Shown here in pieces: positions 35,217-44,609 of a stretch of 64,000 nt of DNA. The notes beneath the pieces are model-generated. The model was given only the letters and a program-made list of their open reading frames with translations, searched no databases and was not told the DNA's origin. Origin of the DNA: Prosthecobacter sp. Its GTDB lineage: Bacteria > Verrucomicrobiota > Verrucomicrobiia > Verrucomicrobiales > Verrucomicrobiaceae. A program made the translations under genes and the position numbers. The stretch spans positions 1 to 64,000 of the forward strand of contig JABARQ010000047.1 in NCBI GenBank assembly GCA_019186985.1. The letters are read 5' to 3'. How positions within the stretch are numbered: the stretch's first letter is position 1; every line of letters starts with the position of its first letter.

Positions 35217-35363
35217 CAAAGCCCGCCATCATGCTCAGCCCGCTTGTACTTCTCAAACTGACAGTGGCTTGATCCCAGGTGTCTTGCCCCTGGAACACCC
35301 GACAAAGAAAGCCAATCTTCGTTCGACGATGAAATCCATGACAACCACTCCTTGGCTTTGCCC

Positions 35364-35693
35364 ATGATCGAAAAAAGCTGGTTGCTCTATGTGCTGCGCT
35401 GCCGTGACCAATCTCTGTATTGCGGCATCACGAACGACCTTCCCCGCAGGCTTTGCCAGCATGACCAGGGCAAGGGTGCCCGGTATACCCGAGGTCGGGG
35501 ACCGGTGCTGCTGGTCAAATCCTGGAAGGCCATCAATCACTCGGCGGCCCTGAAGGCGGAACGGGCCTTCAAAAGGCTCACCCGCAACGCCAAGGAACTC
35601 AAGCTGCGAAGCCGTTCGAAAAACGACCTCATCTCCAGGATCCTGCGGGGTGAACCCCCAGATCCACCAGCTGGCAGCCGGACAGCATCTTGA
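35364..35693 (+). CDS. GIY-YIG nuclease-family protein
   Basis: A 109-aa single-domain protein like YhbQ/UPF0213. The GIY-YIG core reads WLLYVLRC...LYCGITNDLPRRLCQH, followed by HDQGKGARYTRGRGPVLLV and the Glu-containing helix AALKAERAFKRLTR. Catalytic Tyr, Arg and Glu positions seem kept. Two close in-frame ATGs exist (35352, 35364); the second gives the usual short lead. The gene ends 14 bases before the convergent dehydrogenase gene. Confidence 0.85.
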   Translation: MIEKSWLLYVLRCRDQSLYCGITNDLPRRLCQHDQGKGARYTRGRGPVLLVKSWKAINHSAALKAERAFKRLTRNAKELKLRSRSKNDLISRILRGEPPDPPAGSRTAS

Positions 35694-35707
35694 CCGGAGC
35701 CAAACTG

Positions 35708-38497
35708 CTACCTGGGCAAAGGCACCTGAACCGGATGCATCAGGTAGGCGATGAGGTCGCGCACCTGATCCGCCTGAAAGGCCAGCAACAACCCCTCGGG
35801 CATCATGGAGACGGGTGATGTTTCGGTTCTGACAATCTCGGACTTCTCCAGGGTCAGCGGCTCGGCCATCGTGCGCAGGTTCAGGGTCTTGTCGCTTTCC
35901 CCGGCAATCACGCCGCTCAGGACCCGCCCGTCCTTGAGCGTGACCAGGCTCATGCGGTAGTCAGCGCTCACCACGCCGCTGGGATCAGCGATGTTTTCCA
36001 GCAGGTAGTCAAGGTTGGCCCGGCCTGAGCCGGTGAGGTCGGGACCCAGCCTTCCGCCCTCGCCATACATCTGGTGGCAGGCTCCGCAGATGGCGGTGAA
36101 AAGCATGCGCCCCTGGCCGAGGTTCGCTCTGGCGAGCACGTCGGGTGTAAGCTGCTTCCTGAGCCTCTCCACAAGCTCCTTCTTGTCCCCCGAAGACTCA
36201 CGAAGCTCGCCCCAGACCTCGGTCAGCTTCTTCGACAGCGCTTCATCGTTGAAGCCGCGGATCTGCCGGGCCTGGAAGGCGGTCACATCGGTGCGGGCGA
36301 TCTGCCCCCGGCCCACGCCGTCGAGCATCGCCGCCGCCCAGGCCGGCCGGGAAACCAGCGCGTCGAGCACGGCAGGCCGGTCGGCCGAACCAAATTTGCG
36401 GTAATCCTGCACCAGCCTCCGGCCGATGGACGGGTCGTCAAACAGGGTCAGCCCGCGCACGGCGGCAACGTTCAGCCCGCGCACATCAAGCAGAGACTCG
36501 CAGACCGAACGCAGGTCGGCCGGACGCGCCTCGATAAGCGTCCTGAGCGCGGCCTCGCGGTCCGCAGGTTCCGCCGAGGCGTCCAGCGCAAGCTTCTTCA
36601 CGTCATCCAGGGCGCGGCCGTCGCCGAACAAAATGGAGAGATCACGGACCCGTGTGGCTGAAGCCGTTGCCGCCGTCATGGCAACCACCCTTTCCCAGTT
36701 CTGCGGCTTGTTCACCTTGCGCAGCCCCTTGAAGGACTCCGTCATGCCTTCAAGGATGGCGGGCGCCTGCTCCGGCCTGGCTCCGGCGAGCAGGGCGTCG
36801 AGCGACTCAGGCCGGGCGGAAAGCGCACGCGCCATCCACTTCAAGGTCCTCGGCCAGGTGCAGGCCTGCGCCAGCTTCACCAGCGCCGCAGGTTCATCCC
36901 TGGCCAGAGGGCTGACGCCATACCAGACGAGGTAAGGGATGAAAGGGTCGGCTGCGTCTTCCACATGAGCCAGCAAGGCTGCGGCAAGCCCCGGCCGCTG
37001 CTTCAATGGCAGCCTTTGAAGCGTGCTTGCCAGGTTGAGGCGGACGAGGCTGGATCGGTCCTCCGTGGCAAGCTTCAAGAGGGTTTCCAGCCCCTGCGCC
37101 TCGGCAACGGCCTGCGGGTGGGGCTTGCCGCTGATCGTGTCAATCGGCCAGAACTGCGTCATCTCACGGATCGCCAGAACTCGGCTGTGTTCATCGCCGG
37201 AAGCCAGGTCGGCCTTCGGCCAGGGCTTCCGCCAGGCAAAGGGCTTTTCGGGCTTCTTCGGCTCGCCATGGCTGATGCGGAAGATGCGCCCGCTGGTGCG
37301 ATGCACACCGGTGGACTCATGGCACTCGCCGGTGTCGCTCCAGTCCAGGATGAAGCCGCTGCCGTCCGGGCCGGTGCTGATCTCGATGCCGCGGAACCAC
37401 GGATCCTCGCTCAGGAAGACATCCGGCTCATGCCTGCCGACATAACCGCTGCCGTTGCGCTCCAGCCGCTCCACATTGGCGCGACGGCCGTGCATGTTCA
37501 GCGTGAAGAGCCTGTTGCGATACTTCTCCGGCCACTGGTCCGCCTGATAGATCATCATGCCGATGTGCGCATGGCCGCCGCCCAGGCTGTTCGCCTTGCC
37601 ATCACGCGACTCCGTCCAGCTGCCGCTGCGGTCATAGTGATAGTGGTCGGCGATGGTGTCGAGCTTCTCATACACCCAGGGGTTCAGCGTGCTGGAGTCC
37701 ATCAGGTGCGCCCCGTGCATGAGATGCCAGAGGTGGCCGGTGACGGTGTTGATGAAAAACATCTCGCCATCTGCGTCCCAGTCATGTCCCCAGGGGTTTG
37801 TCGTCCCATGCGTCAGCACCTCCACAATCTGGCGTTCCGGGTGATAGCGCCAGATGCCGCCCTTCATCGGAATCCTTTGTTCGTCCGGCGTGCCGGGAAG
37901 GCCCAGGTTTCCAGGACAGGAGTGCCCGCAGCGCCCGTAAAGCCAGCCATCCGGCGCGAACCTCAGGCCGTTGGCGAAGTTGTGGTAGTTGTCCTTCGCG
38001 ACCGTGAAGCCGTCCAGGACCACCTGCGGCGGGCCGTCGGGGATGTCGTCGGCGTTTTGATCCGGAATGAACAGCACCTGCGGCGGACACATGAGCCACA
38101 CGCCGCCCCGGCCGACCTCCACGCTCGTCAGCATCTGCACGTCCTCGGTGAAAACCTTCCGCGTCTCCGCCACTCCGTCCCAGTCCCTGTCCTCCAGGAT
38201 GATGACGCGGTCCTTCAGCCCAAGGTCAAAACGCTTCTGCCGCTCGGCATAGGTGTAGTTTTCCGCCACCCACATCCGGCCCCTGGCATCCCAGGCAAGC
38301 GCCACCGGATTCTGCACTTCTGGTTCGGCGGCAAACAGGGTCGCCCTGAAGCCCTCCGGCAGCCTCAGGGCCTTCAAGGCCTCCTTCGCAGGCGTCGGCT
38401 GCGGATCGCCTGGATCGGAGTTGTAGAGGACGGGAAAGTCCGCCCGGGCAAGGGCGAGGCAGGCAAACAGGGCGATGAAGGAAAGGCGGGGCATCAT
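35708..38497 (-). CDS. PVC-type membrane-bound dehydrogenase with HEAT-like repeats and c-type heme domain
   Basis: About 929 aa after a signal peptide (MPRLSFIALFACLALARA; starts at 38497 or 38494). Residues ~45-420 form a beta-propeller of the TIGR02604 type (LPEGFRATLFAAEPEVQNPVALAWD, GRMWVAENYTY, HESTGVHRTSGRIFRISHG). A helical HEAT-like region follows and then a C-terminal heme domain with CGACHQMYGEGGRLGPDLTG (TIGR02603). Such proteins are abundant in Verrucomicrobia and Planctomycetes and are thought to oxidise sugars or their derivatives in the periplasm. Substrate not predictable. An upstream in-frame extension to 38605 lacks a signal sequence and is rejected. Confidence 0.85.
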   Translation of the reverse strand: MMPRLSFIALFACLALARADFPVLYNSDPGDPQPTPAKEALKALRLPEGFRATLFAAEPEVQNPVALAWDARGRMWVAENYTYAERQKRFDLGLKDRVIILEDRDWDGVAETRKVFTEDVQMLTSVEVGRGGVWLMCPPQVLFIPDQNADDIPDGPPQVVLDGFTVAKDNYHNFANGLRFAPDGWLYGRCGHSCPGNLGLPGTPDEQRIPMKGGIWRYHPERQIVEVLTHGTTNPWGHDWDADGEMFFINTVTGHLWHLMHGAHLMDSSTLNPWVYEKLDTIADHYHYDRSGSWTESRDGKANSLGGGHAHIGMMIYQADQWPEKYRNRLFTLNMHGRRANVERLERNGSGYVGRHEPDVFLSEDPWFRGIEISTGPDGSGFILDWSDTGECHESTGVHRTSGRIFRISHGEPKKPEKPFAWRKPWPKADLASGDEHSRVLAIREMTQFWPIDTISGKPHPQAVAEAQGLETLLKLATEDRSSLVRLNLASTLQRLPLKQRPGLAAALLAHVEDAADPFIPYLVWYGVSPLARDEPAALVKLAQACTWPRTLKWMARALSARPESLDALLAGARPEQAPAILEGMTESFKGLRKVNKPQNWERVVAMTAATASATRVRDLSILFGDGRALDDVKKLALDASAEPADREAALRTLIEARPADLRSVCESLLDVRGLNVAAVRGLTLFDDPSIGRRLVQDYRKFGSADRPAVLDALVSRPAWAAAMLDGVGRGQIARTDVTAFQARQIRGFNDEALSKKLTEVWGELRESSGDKKELVERLRKQLTPDVLARANLGQGRMLFTAICGACHQMYGEGGRLGPDLTGSGRANLDYLLENIADPSGVVSADYRMSLVTLKDGRVLSGVIAGESDKTLNLRTMAEPLTLEKSEIVRTETSPVSMMPEGLLLAFQADQVRDLIAYLMHPVQVPLPR

Positions 38498-38603
38498 GGA
38501 CGGGGGACGCCTAATGTGGAGGAGGCCGCCCGGCGGGCAACCTTCTTTGAGTTGTGGATGCCAGGTCCTGCGACAGTCTGGCTCCCACGCAAAAAACCTT
38601 CCC

Positions 38604-39206
38604 ATGCAGCCCTCCCAGATCGCCGAAAGCTACGACAGCATCGCCCACCAGTGGCTGGACGAGCACCTGGACACCAACGGCATCGCCCTGCATGAACACG
38701 CCCTGAAGTTCAGGCCTTCAGGAGGGGCCGCCATCGACCTCGGCTGCGGCTGCAACGGGCGGTTTCTGAAGCTCCTGGCGGCCCGGGGTTATGAAGTCGA
38801 AGGCCTGGACGCCTCGGCCCGCATGATCGCCCTGGCCCGTGAACGCCTGCCAGGAGTCCGCTTTGAGCAGGCCGACCTCTGCACCTGGCGGCCGCCGAAG
38901 GCCTACGACTTCATCACCGCCTGGGACAGCCTCTGGCATGTGCCGATGGCGGAGGCGGAGAATGTGCTGCGCAAAATAGGTTCGGCCCTGGCCTGCGGCG
39001 GCGTCTTCATCACCACCACAGGCGGCCTCGACGCACCTGCTGAAAAGCATGACAGCGCCATGGGACCGCCGATGTACTATTCCGTCCTCGGCATCACCCG
39101 CACCCTGGAGGTGCTGGCGGAATGCGGCTGCGTCTGCCGCCATCTGGAATTTGACCAGCTGCCGGAAAAGCATCTCTGCCTGATCGTGCAGAAGGCGGCC
39201 GCCTGA
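38604..39206 (+). CDS. Class I SAM-dependent methyltransferase
   Basis: A 200-aa protein. AIDLGCGCNGRFLKLLAARG is SAM motif I, VEGLDASARMIALAR motif II, FEQADLCTW the third region and DFITAWDSLWHV the post-motif. N-terminal SYDSIAHQWLDEH is typical of small-molecule methyltransferases. Several Cys occur near the end. The ATG at 38604 is the natural start; it is divergent from the dehydrogenase with about 106 bases between, which must hold both promoters. Substrate unknown. Confidence 0.82.
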   Translation: MQPSQIAESYDSIAHQWLDEHLDTNGIALHEHALKFRPSGGAAIDLGCGCNGRFLKLLAARGYEVEGLDASARMIALARERLPGVRFEQADLCTWRPPKAYDFITAWDSLWHVPMAEAENVLRKIGSALACGGVFITTTGGLDAPAEKHDSAMGPPMYYSVLGITRTLEVLAECGCVCRHLEFDQLPEKHLCLIVQKAAA

Positions 39207-39218
39207 GGGCGTCCTGCA

Positions 39219-40385
39219 TCAGGCCACGCCAAGCCGGCTCCATGGTTGCGCCGGCACTCGTGGCAGGGCCTTCCATGCAGGCACCTGGGCGACCACCCGC
39301 TCCATGAGATCCACGGCCTGGTCGGCGATCGTGACCAGCGTCCGCCTCATGCCTGCCGCCTCGGCCATGCGCAGCATGGTTTCATGATCCAGGCCGCCGC
39401 TGGCGCTGCCTGCGGCATCACTGACCCGCCCGTCCTTCAGGCTGACCACCTCAAGCACATCGCGGCTGTGATGCACCAGCCAGCGCCGGTTTTCCCGCAG
39501 CACGGACTCCAGCAACGGCGCCAGGTCCGGCCTCCAGCCCTCGCTGAAAACATCACCCAGCCTGCCATTCCTTTCGCCAACGCGCATGTAATGCGGCTGC
39601 AAGGCCTCCACCGGCGCGGCGGCCATGTCACGAAACACCGTCTCCCATTCCACGTCGAGTTCACCGCCGATGGCATGGTAGGTGAACTGATCCTGCACGA
39701 TGCGGTTTCTGGGCGTGTAGACGCCGTCGAGTAGATGCATGCGCAGGCCCGGCTGCACCGACTTGATCAATGAGTCACCCACGATGTGGACCAGCCATCC
39801 CAGCGCATAGGCAAGGCCGCGTTCAGAACTCATCCCATCCAGCATGACCGGCGCAATGTAGTCCGCCAGATGGTCCCAGGGCACCGAGAGCCCCTCCTCC
39901 CCACGAGCCCAGCCAAAAACGAGATGGGCACGGCCATAGAACAGCTGGTGGATGTCCCCGGGGCGGTGGCCTTTACCCTCATGAACCAGGCTCCAGGGCC
40001 TCACCTCGCCTCCTGTCAGCGGACTCCTGGTCAGCGGCACGGTTCCAAAGCCGACCTCACGTCCGGTGTCCACACAGACCGCCTCCGGCATCACCTGGAT
40101 GTCAGACCCAAGATACGCGCCGCAGAGGTAGGACGGAAGATGGCGCTCCATCAGCGGCGCGACCGGAAGCCCGCGCCCCCGGGCCTCCTTCAGGGCCAGG
40201 ATTCCATACATGCTGTGTCCGATGAGTCCGCTCATGAGGTGGTGAAGACGCGCCAGGGTTCCGCGCACCCAGGATACGTCGCCGACGCCGGCACCATTGC
40301 CAGGCGCCACCTCAATAACCGCCCGAACCAATTTTGCCGGGAGATCCGCCCGCCAGGCCTTCGGCTTCACGGCGCCGGAACTCAT
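39219..40385 (-). CDS. Zinc-dependent phospholipase C-like protein (tentative)
   Basis: A 388-aa protein. His- and Asp-rich helices in the order HHLMSGLIGHSMYG, YLCGAYLGSDIQVMPEAV, GDIHQLFYGRAHLVFGW, HLADYIAP and AYALGWLVHIVGDSLIKSVQP resemble the zinc-binding scaffold of the bacterial phospholipase C/S1-P1-like family (PF00882 type). No signal peptide is visible. The ATG at 40385 overlaps deoC by 74 bases; a GTG at 40310 sits just after the deoC stop (TGAGGTG) and is an equally good coupled start, with the fold beginning later in either case. Confidence 0.5.
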   Translation of the reverse strand: MSSGAVKPKAWRADLPAKLVRAVIEVAPGNGAGVGDVSWVRGTLARLHHLMSGLIGHSMYGILALKEARGRGLPVAPLMERHLPSYLCGAYLGSDIQVMPEAVCVDTGREVGFGTVPLTRSPLTGGEVRPWSLVHEGKGHRPGDIHQLFYGRAHLVFGWARGEEGLSVPWDHLADYIAPVMLDGMSSERGLAYALGWLVHIVGDSLIKSVQPGLRMHLLDGVYTPRNRIVQDQFTYHAIGGELDVEWETVFRDMAAAPVEALQPHYMRVGERNGRLGDVFSEGWRPDLAPLLESVLRENRRWLVHHSRDVLEVVSLKDGRVSDAAGSASGGLDHETMLRMAEAAGMRRTLVTIADQAVDLMERVVAQVPAWKALPRVPAQPWSRLGVA

Positions 40386-41094
40386 CCATCATGGCCGCCG
40401 TGGCGGTCGCCCCGCAGCGCGTGGCGCCCAGCTCACGCACCCGGATCAGCCCGTCCAGGTCACGCACGCCGCCCGCCGCCTTCACCTGCACCCTCTCACT
40501 GCAGGCCGCACGCATGAGCGCCAGGTCGTGCTCGGTCGCCCCCTTGTAGTTGTAGCTGCCGTCAGCCTGCTTGACGAAGCCGTAGCCGGTGCTCGTCTTC
40601 ACCCAGTCGGCCCCGGCGCGCTCGCAGATCTCGCAGAGCCTGCGCTTGAAGGCGTCGCCATCAAGCCCGGCGCCGCCCTGGCCGAGATGGTCGTTTTCAA
40701 GGATGACCTTCACCTTCGCCCCATGCCGGTGCGCCTCGTCACAAACCGCCTTCACGTCCTCCTCGACAAACCCCCAGTCGCCGCTGAGCGCCTTGCCGAT
40801 GTTGATCACCATGTCGATCTCCTCCGCCCCATCGCGGCAGGCCAGCCCGGTTTCGTAGCGCTTCGACTCCGTGGCGCTGCTTCCATGGGGGAAGCCGATG
40901 ACGCAGCCGACCCGGACGCCGCTGCCGCGCAGCCATTCCACCGCCTGCTTCACCGCATAGGGCTTGATGCAGACCGAGGCCACCTGGTACTTTGCGGCAA
41001 GCCTGCAGCCCGCCTCCAGCTCCTCGTCAGTCATCGTGGGATGCAGGAGGCTGTGGTCGATCATCCCGGCGAGGTCGGCGTAGCTGTAGTTCAT
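40312..41094 (-). CDS. deoC: Deoxyribose-phosphate aldolase
   Basis: A 260-aa TIM-barrel aldolase that splits 2-deoxyribose 5-phosphate into glyceraldehyde 3-phosphate and acetaldehyde. Schiff-base Lys is K166 in ADWVKTSTGYG; the second Lys is in VQVKAAGGVRD, and MVINIGKALSGDW supplies the general-acid region. DHSLLHPT at the N-terminus and CIKPYAVK are also typical. Full length. The gene overlaps or abuts the phospholipase-C-like gene and is preceded by the FecR-LamG gene on the same strand. Confidence 0.95.
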   Translation of the reverse strand: MNYSYADLAGMIDHSLLHPTMTDEELEAGCRLAAKYQVASVCIKPYAVKQAVEWLRGSGVRVGCVIGFPHGSSATESKRYETGLACRDGAEEIDMVINIGKALSGDWGFVEEDVKAVCDEAHRHGAKVKVILENDHLGQGGAGLDGDAFKRRLCEICERAGADWVKTSTGYGFVKQADGSYNYKGATEHDLALMRAACSERVQVKAAGGVRDLDGLIRVRELGATRCGATATAAMMDEFRRREAEGLAGGSPGKIGSGGY

Positions 41095-41182
41095 GAGATC
41101 AGGGTGGGCCCCGATTCATGGAGCAGCGCGACGCGCCGTCAAAGCCGCAATGGTGAAACTGCACGCCATTACCCGGACTGGA

Positions 41183-42706
41183 TCACTCCGGCCTTCCGGC
41201 CTCGTAAACCGAGCGGATCTCCCCGGGGCTCAGCACGGCGTTGTAGATGCTGAACTCATCGATGGCGCCGTTGAGGTTGCGGATCGGAAACTCATGCCCA
41301 ACGGTCGGCAGCCCCCAGTTGCCCACCTCACAGGCTCCGAAGCTCACGGGACGTCCGGGCTTGTGCAGGGGCGAAACCTCACGCCCGGCCTCGGCACCGT
41401 CGAAATACTGCACGACCTCGCCGCTGCCGGCGTCGTAGGAGACGGCCAGATGATGCCAGCGCCCCAGGCTGTCGGCGGAGAAGACGGGACGGCTGAAATA
41501 CATTTGGTTGAACTTGCCGGGCTTTGCCGCAGGCCGGTAGGCGATGGAGAACATGAGGCTGCCGTCCTCGTGGATCTGCCAGTGCGGCTCGCCGTCGTCA
41601 TAGCCGTCGGTGAGCAGCAGGGAGTTGTACTTCTTGTCCACGCTGTCCACCTTCACCCAGCAGGCCATCGTCAGCGCGGAGCAGGTGCCATTGAGGTGGA
41701 GGCGGACCCGGTCGCCGGGACGCTTGAACTCCAGCGCCCCCTTGCCCGGCCAGCGGCCCTGGGTCCAGCGCGCGCCGACCGCGCCTCCGTCACTCCTGGC
41801 AGCCCCGTGCTGCGCGAGGTTGGGCACCCTTCTGTCCCAGCCTCCGTCTTCACGGGAGGAGAAGTCGTAGCAGGCGATCAGGCGGGCGTCTCGGCACGCC
41901 TGCTTGAACCAGTCCTGCCATGCCCCATGACGCCGTGTTTCCTGCTGCTTCATCAAGGCCTGAAGCTCGCCTGCGGCCAGGAATGGCGCATCTGTCCTGC
42001 CCAGCCTCATCCCCTGCTTCAGGCTCACGGGCGGCTTTTCCGTGTGGGCGATGACCTCTCCCTCCACCACCTGCACCGCGCTTTCACCCCCCTGCACATT
42101 GAGGGCGAACTCGGTTCCAAGATCCTCCAGCCTCATGCCGGGGGCATGCATGAGAAACCCCTTGGCCGCAGGCGGCACATGCACACGCACCCTGCCCCTG
42201 AGGCAGCGCGCCTCCCAGGCGGAGATCACCTGGATCTCCGCATCACCCTCCATCAAAACCGTCGCACCGCTGAAGAACTCAACCTGTGCCAGCCCCTTCG
42301 CAAGATGCAGCCTGCCAGGAGCCAGGCTGTCCCCGCCCCGCAGGCCGTCCTTATCAAATTCGGCATGATATGCCTGGCTCAGCATGGCCACGCCGCTGGA
42401 GGTCGCCTCCGCGGTTCCTGCTCCTTCATCCCAAAGGACCAGCGCCAGCGCAACCATTGCCGCGGCTGCCGCAGCCAGGGTGACGCCCTGACGCCAGCGC
42501 CTTCCGATGCGGGCGGAAGTGACTGACGGAACAAGGCGGCCGGTGGAAACCTCCGGCTGCTGAAGCATCCTCGCATGCTGGTCGGCAAGCTCGAGGTAAA
42601 GGCGGCGCGCCTGCCAGTCTCCGCGCAGCAGGTTCTCCAGTTCAGCGTGCTGCTCCGGCGTGATCTCGCCGTCAAGCCGGGCATGGACGAGGGATTCCAG
42701 CTTCAT
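41183..42706 (-). CDS. FecR-domain anti-sigma-like protein with LamG domain
   Basis: About 507 aa from the ATG at 42706. N-terminal residues (LVHARLDGEITPEQHAELENLL) resemble the cytoplasmic anti-sigma helices of PVC FecR proteins. A membrane helix follows (about 76-94), then a FecR domain (about 130-230; FFSGATVLMEGDAEIQV, GFLMHAPGMRLEDLGTEFAL, VVEGEV) and a C-terminal LamG jelly roll (about 275-500). It overlaps the ECF sigma gene by four bases (ATGA), so it very likely controls that sigma factor in response to an extracellular ligand, probably a glycan. Confidence 0.87.
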   Translation of the reverse strand: MKLESLVHARLDGEITPEQHAELENLLRGDWQARRLYLELADQHARMLQQPEVSTGRLVPSVTSARIGRRWRQGVTLAAAAAAMVALALVLWDEGAGTAEATSSGVAMLSQAYHAEFDKDGLRGGDSLAPGRLHLAKGLAQVEFFSGATVLMEGDAEIQVISAWEARCLRGRVRVHVPPAAKGFLMHAPGMRLEDLGTEFALNVQGGESAVQVVEGEVIAHTEKPPVSLKQGMRLGRTDAPFLAAGELQALMKQQETRRHGAWQDWFKQACRDARLIACYDFSSREDGGWDRRVPNLAQHGAARSDGGAVGARWTQGRWPGKGALEFKRPGDRVRLHLNGTCSALTMACWVKVDSVDKKYNSLLLTDGYDDGEPHWQIHEDGSLMFSIAYRPAAKPGKFNQMYFSRPVFSADSLGRWHHLAVSYDAGSGEVVQYFDGAEAGREVSPLHKPGRPVSFGACEVGNWGLPTVGHEFPIRNLNGAIDEFSIYNAVLSPGEIRSVYEAGRPE

Positions 42707-43233
42707 GACAGTCCTTCCGATTGAAGACGGCGGGTGACGCATTCATGCAGGCGCTGCCGGAGCATCTCCAGGTTCCTGAACAGGGTGCGACGGCTCATGG
42801 CAAAACGGCTCATCATTTCCTCGGCCCCCTGGCGCAGGGCATAACGGCAGGTGACCAGCTCCTTCTCCCTGGCGCTCAGCATGGCAAGGCAGCCGTCGAG
42901 CAGGCGCAGCCGCTCGTCGAGCTGAGGCTCGATGGGGATGCGTTCACGCACCAGCAGCTCCATGACATCCTCGCTGAACCAAAGGGGTGACCGTGCCGAC
43001 TTCTCGCGGTGCTTCTGCACCTGAAGATAGGCGAAACGGTAGGCCCAGGGCAGGAAGGGACGGGCGGCGTCATACTGGTCAAGCTTGCGGAACAGGGCCA
43101 GGCTGGTCTCCTGCAGGATGTCACGGGCGTCCGCCTCACAGGGCACCAGGCTGAAGATGTAGCGAAACAAGGCCTCCTGATGCCTGGACAGCAGCAGGAT
43201 GAGGTTTTCGGTGCCGGTGGTGTTTTCTGACAT
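42703..43233 (-). CDS. ECF-type RNA polymerase sigma factor
   Basis: About 176 aa from the ATG at 43233. Region 2 reads LFRYIFSLVPCEADARDILQETSLALFRKLDQYD...FLPWAYRFAYLQVQKH, and region 4 has LSAREKELVTCRYALRQGAEEMMSRFAMSRRTLFRNLEMLRQRL, a clear helix-turn-helix. The pattern fits the Rhodopirellula/Verrucomicrobium sigma family (TIGR02989 type). It is translationally coupled to the FecR-LamG gene and lies 42 bases after the sulfatase stop, pointing to control of this catabolic neighbourhood. Confidence 0.92.
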   Translation of the reverse strand: MSENTTGTENLILLLSRHQEALFRYIFSLVPCEADARDILQETSLALFRKLDQYDAARPFLPWAYRFAYLQVQKHREKSARSPLWFSEDVMELLVRERIPIEPQLDERLRLLDGCLAMLSAREKELVTCRYALRQGAEEMMSRFAMSRRTLFRNLEMLRQRLHECVTRRLQSEGLS

Positions 43234-43275
43234 GCCTGGACGGTTTCCCGCATCCGACAGCCGGAGTGCCAAAAA

Positions 43276-44553
43276 TCAACGGCCTCCCACGGTCTCCCGG
43301 CGGATCAGGGCCGCCGCTTCCGTCAGCCGGGCGACCTCCCCGGGATGACCGCCGGACACATCCTGGGTCTCGCCCGGATCAGCCTGGAGGTCAAAGAGCA
43401 TCTGGTTAGGCAGCAGGTGCAGCTTCCAGCGGCCTTCGCGCATGGACTCGAGGCGTCTTTCCTTGTAGCCATACAGGGAGAACAGCGTGGTTCTGCGGGA
43501 GCGGGCGCCGGCGTCAAGCAGCAGGTCAAGCTGGTCGAGGCCGTCGAGGCCCTGCGGTGGGGGCACCTGGCAGAGACGCGCAAAGCTCGGCAGCAGGTCC
43601 AGGGTCGTCAGCATCTCCCGGCACACGCGTCCGGCTGGAACATGCCCGGGCCACCAGGCGATGCAGGGCACCCGCAGGCCGCCTTCAAAAACGGTGTGCT
43701 TGCCGCCGCTGAGAGGTGCCGCCGTGCCCGGCGTCCTGCGCTCCGGCCCGTTGTCGCTGGTGAACAGGACGAGCGTGTTTTCGGCCAGTCCGAGCGAACG
43801 CAGCGTTTCCAGGATGCGCCCGGTGCTGTCATCCAGCTCCTCGACCACATCACCGTAGAGCCCGCGCCCGGACCTTCCCTTGAACTTGGGCGATGCATCA
43901 AACGGCAGGTGCGGCATGGCATGGCCGACATAGAGAAAGAAGGGCCGGTCACGATTTGACTCGATGAACTTCAGCGCCTCGTCGGTGTACAAGCCGGTCA
44001 TCTCCGCAGGCACGGCCGGACGCCTTTCCACCGATTCCCCGCGCAGCACCGGCATGCCACCCTCTCCCTTGAAGAGGTCCGTCTCGAAATGATCGAGGTT
44101 GTGCAGCACTCCATAATAGCTGTCGAACCCCTGGTCCATCGGGCGCATGCCCTTGACGAAGCCGAGGTGCCATTTGCCGATGCAGCCCGTCGCATGACCG
44201 GCGCCCTTGAAGACCTCCGCCATGGTGGTCTCCGCACCCGCCAGGCCGTCACGGGCATCCGGCCGCAGCACGCCGGTGGCGAGCCCGACACGCCCGGGAT
44301 ACTTGCCCGTCATCAAGGCGGCGCGGGAGGGCGTGCACAGGGCGGACGTCACGCTGAAGTCCGTGAAACGCGTGCCCTCGGCCGCCATCCTGTCCAGGTT
44401 CGGCGTGCGGATGTCCTTCGCCCCGTAGCAGGCCAGGTCACCGTAGCCCAGGTCGTCGCAGTTGATCAGGATGACGTTCGGCGGAGCTGCGGCGAGGGGT
44501 GGAAGCCAGGCCTGAGCCAGCAGCATGGAAAGGAGCGGGCGAATCATGAACAT
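43276..44553 (-). CDS. Sulfatase (arylsulfatase A-like)
   Basis: About 425 aa from the ATG at 44553 (a second ATG at 44547 is also possible), with a signal peptide ending AAAPPNV. Sulfatase signature C73-T-P-S-R-AALMTGKYPGR marks the Cys converted to formylglycine; NCDDLGYGDL holds the metal-binding Asp pair and LFTSDNG the later metal ligands. KWHLG is also present. It hydrolyses sulfate esters; the natural substrate could be a sulfated polysaccharide. It follows the ceramidase gene by 56 bases and precedes the sigma/FecR pair. Confidence 0.92.
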   Translation of the reverse strand: MFMIRPLLSMLLAQAWLPPLAAAPPNVILINCDDLGYGDLACYGAKDIRTPNLDRMAAEGTRFTDFSVTSALCTPSRAALMTGKYPGRVGLATGVLRPDARDGLAGAETTMAEVFKGAGHATGCIGKWHLGFVKGMRPMDQGFDSYYGVLHNLDHFETDLFKGEGGMPVLRGESVERRPAVPAEMTGLYTDEALKFIESNRDRPFFLYVGHAMPHLPFDASPKFKGRSGRGLYGDVVEELDDSTGRILETLRSLGLAENTLVLFTSDNGPERRTPGTAAPLSGGKHTVFEGGLRVPCIAWWPGHVPAGRVCREMLTTLDLLPSFARLCQVPPPQGLDGLDQLDLLLDAGARSRRTTLFSLYGYKERRLESMREGRWKLHLLPNQMLFDLQADPGETQDVSGGHPGEVARLTEAAALIRRETVGGR

Positions 44554-44609
44554 ACCGTTGGTTATTACGGCAAGCCCCGGCGCAGTGCCAGAATCAAAGC
44601 CCGAAGGCT

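Noticed and set aside
36965..38695. Plus-strand ORF of 576 codons over the PVC dehydrogenase
   Set aside because: Antisense to a gene with strong motifs; His/Arg/Pro-rich composition and no family pattern.
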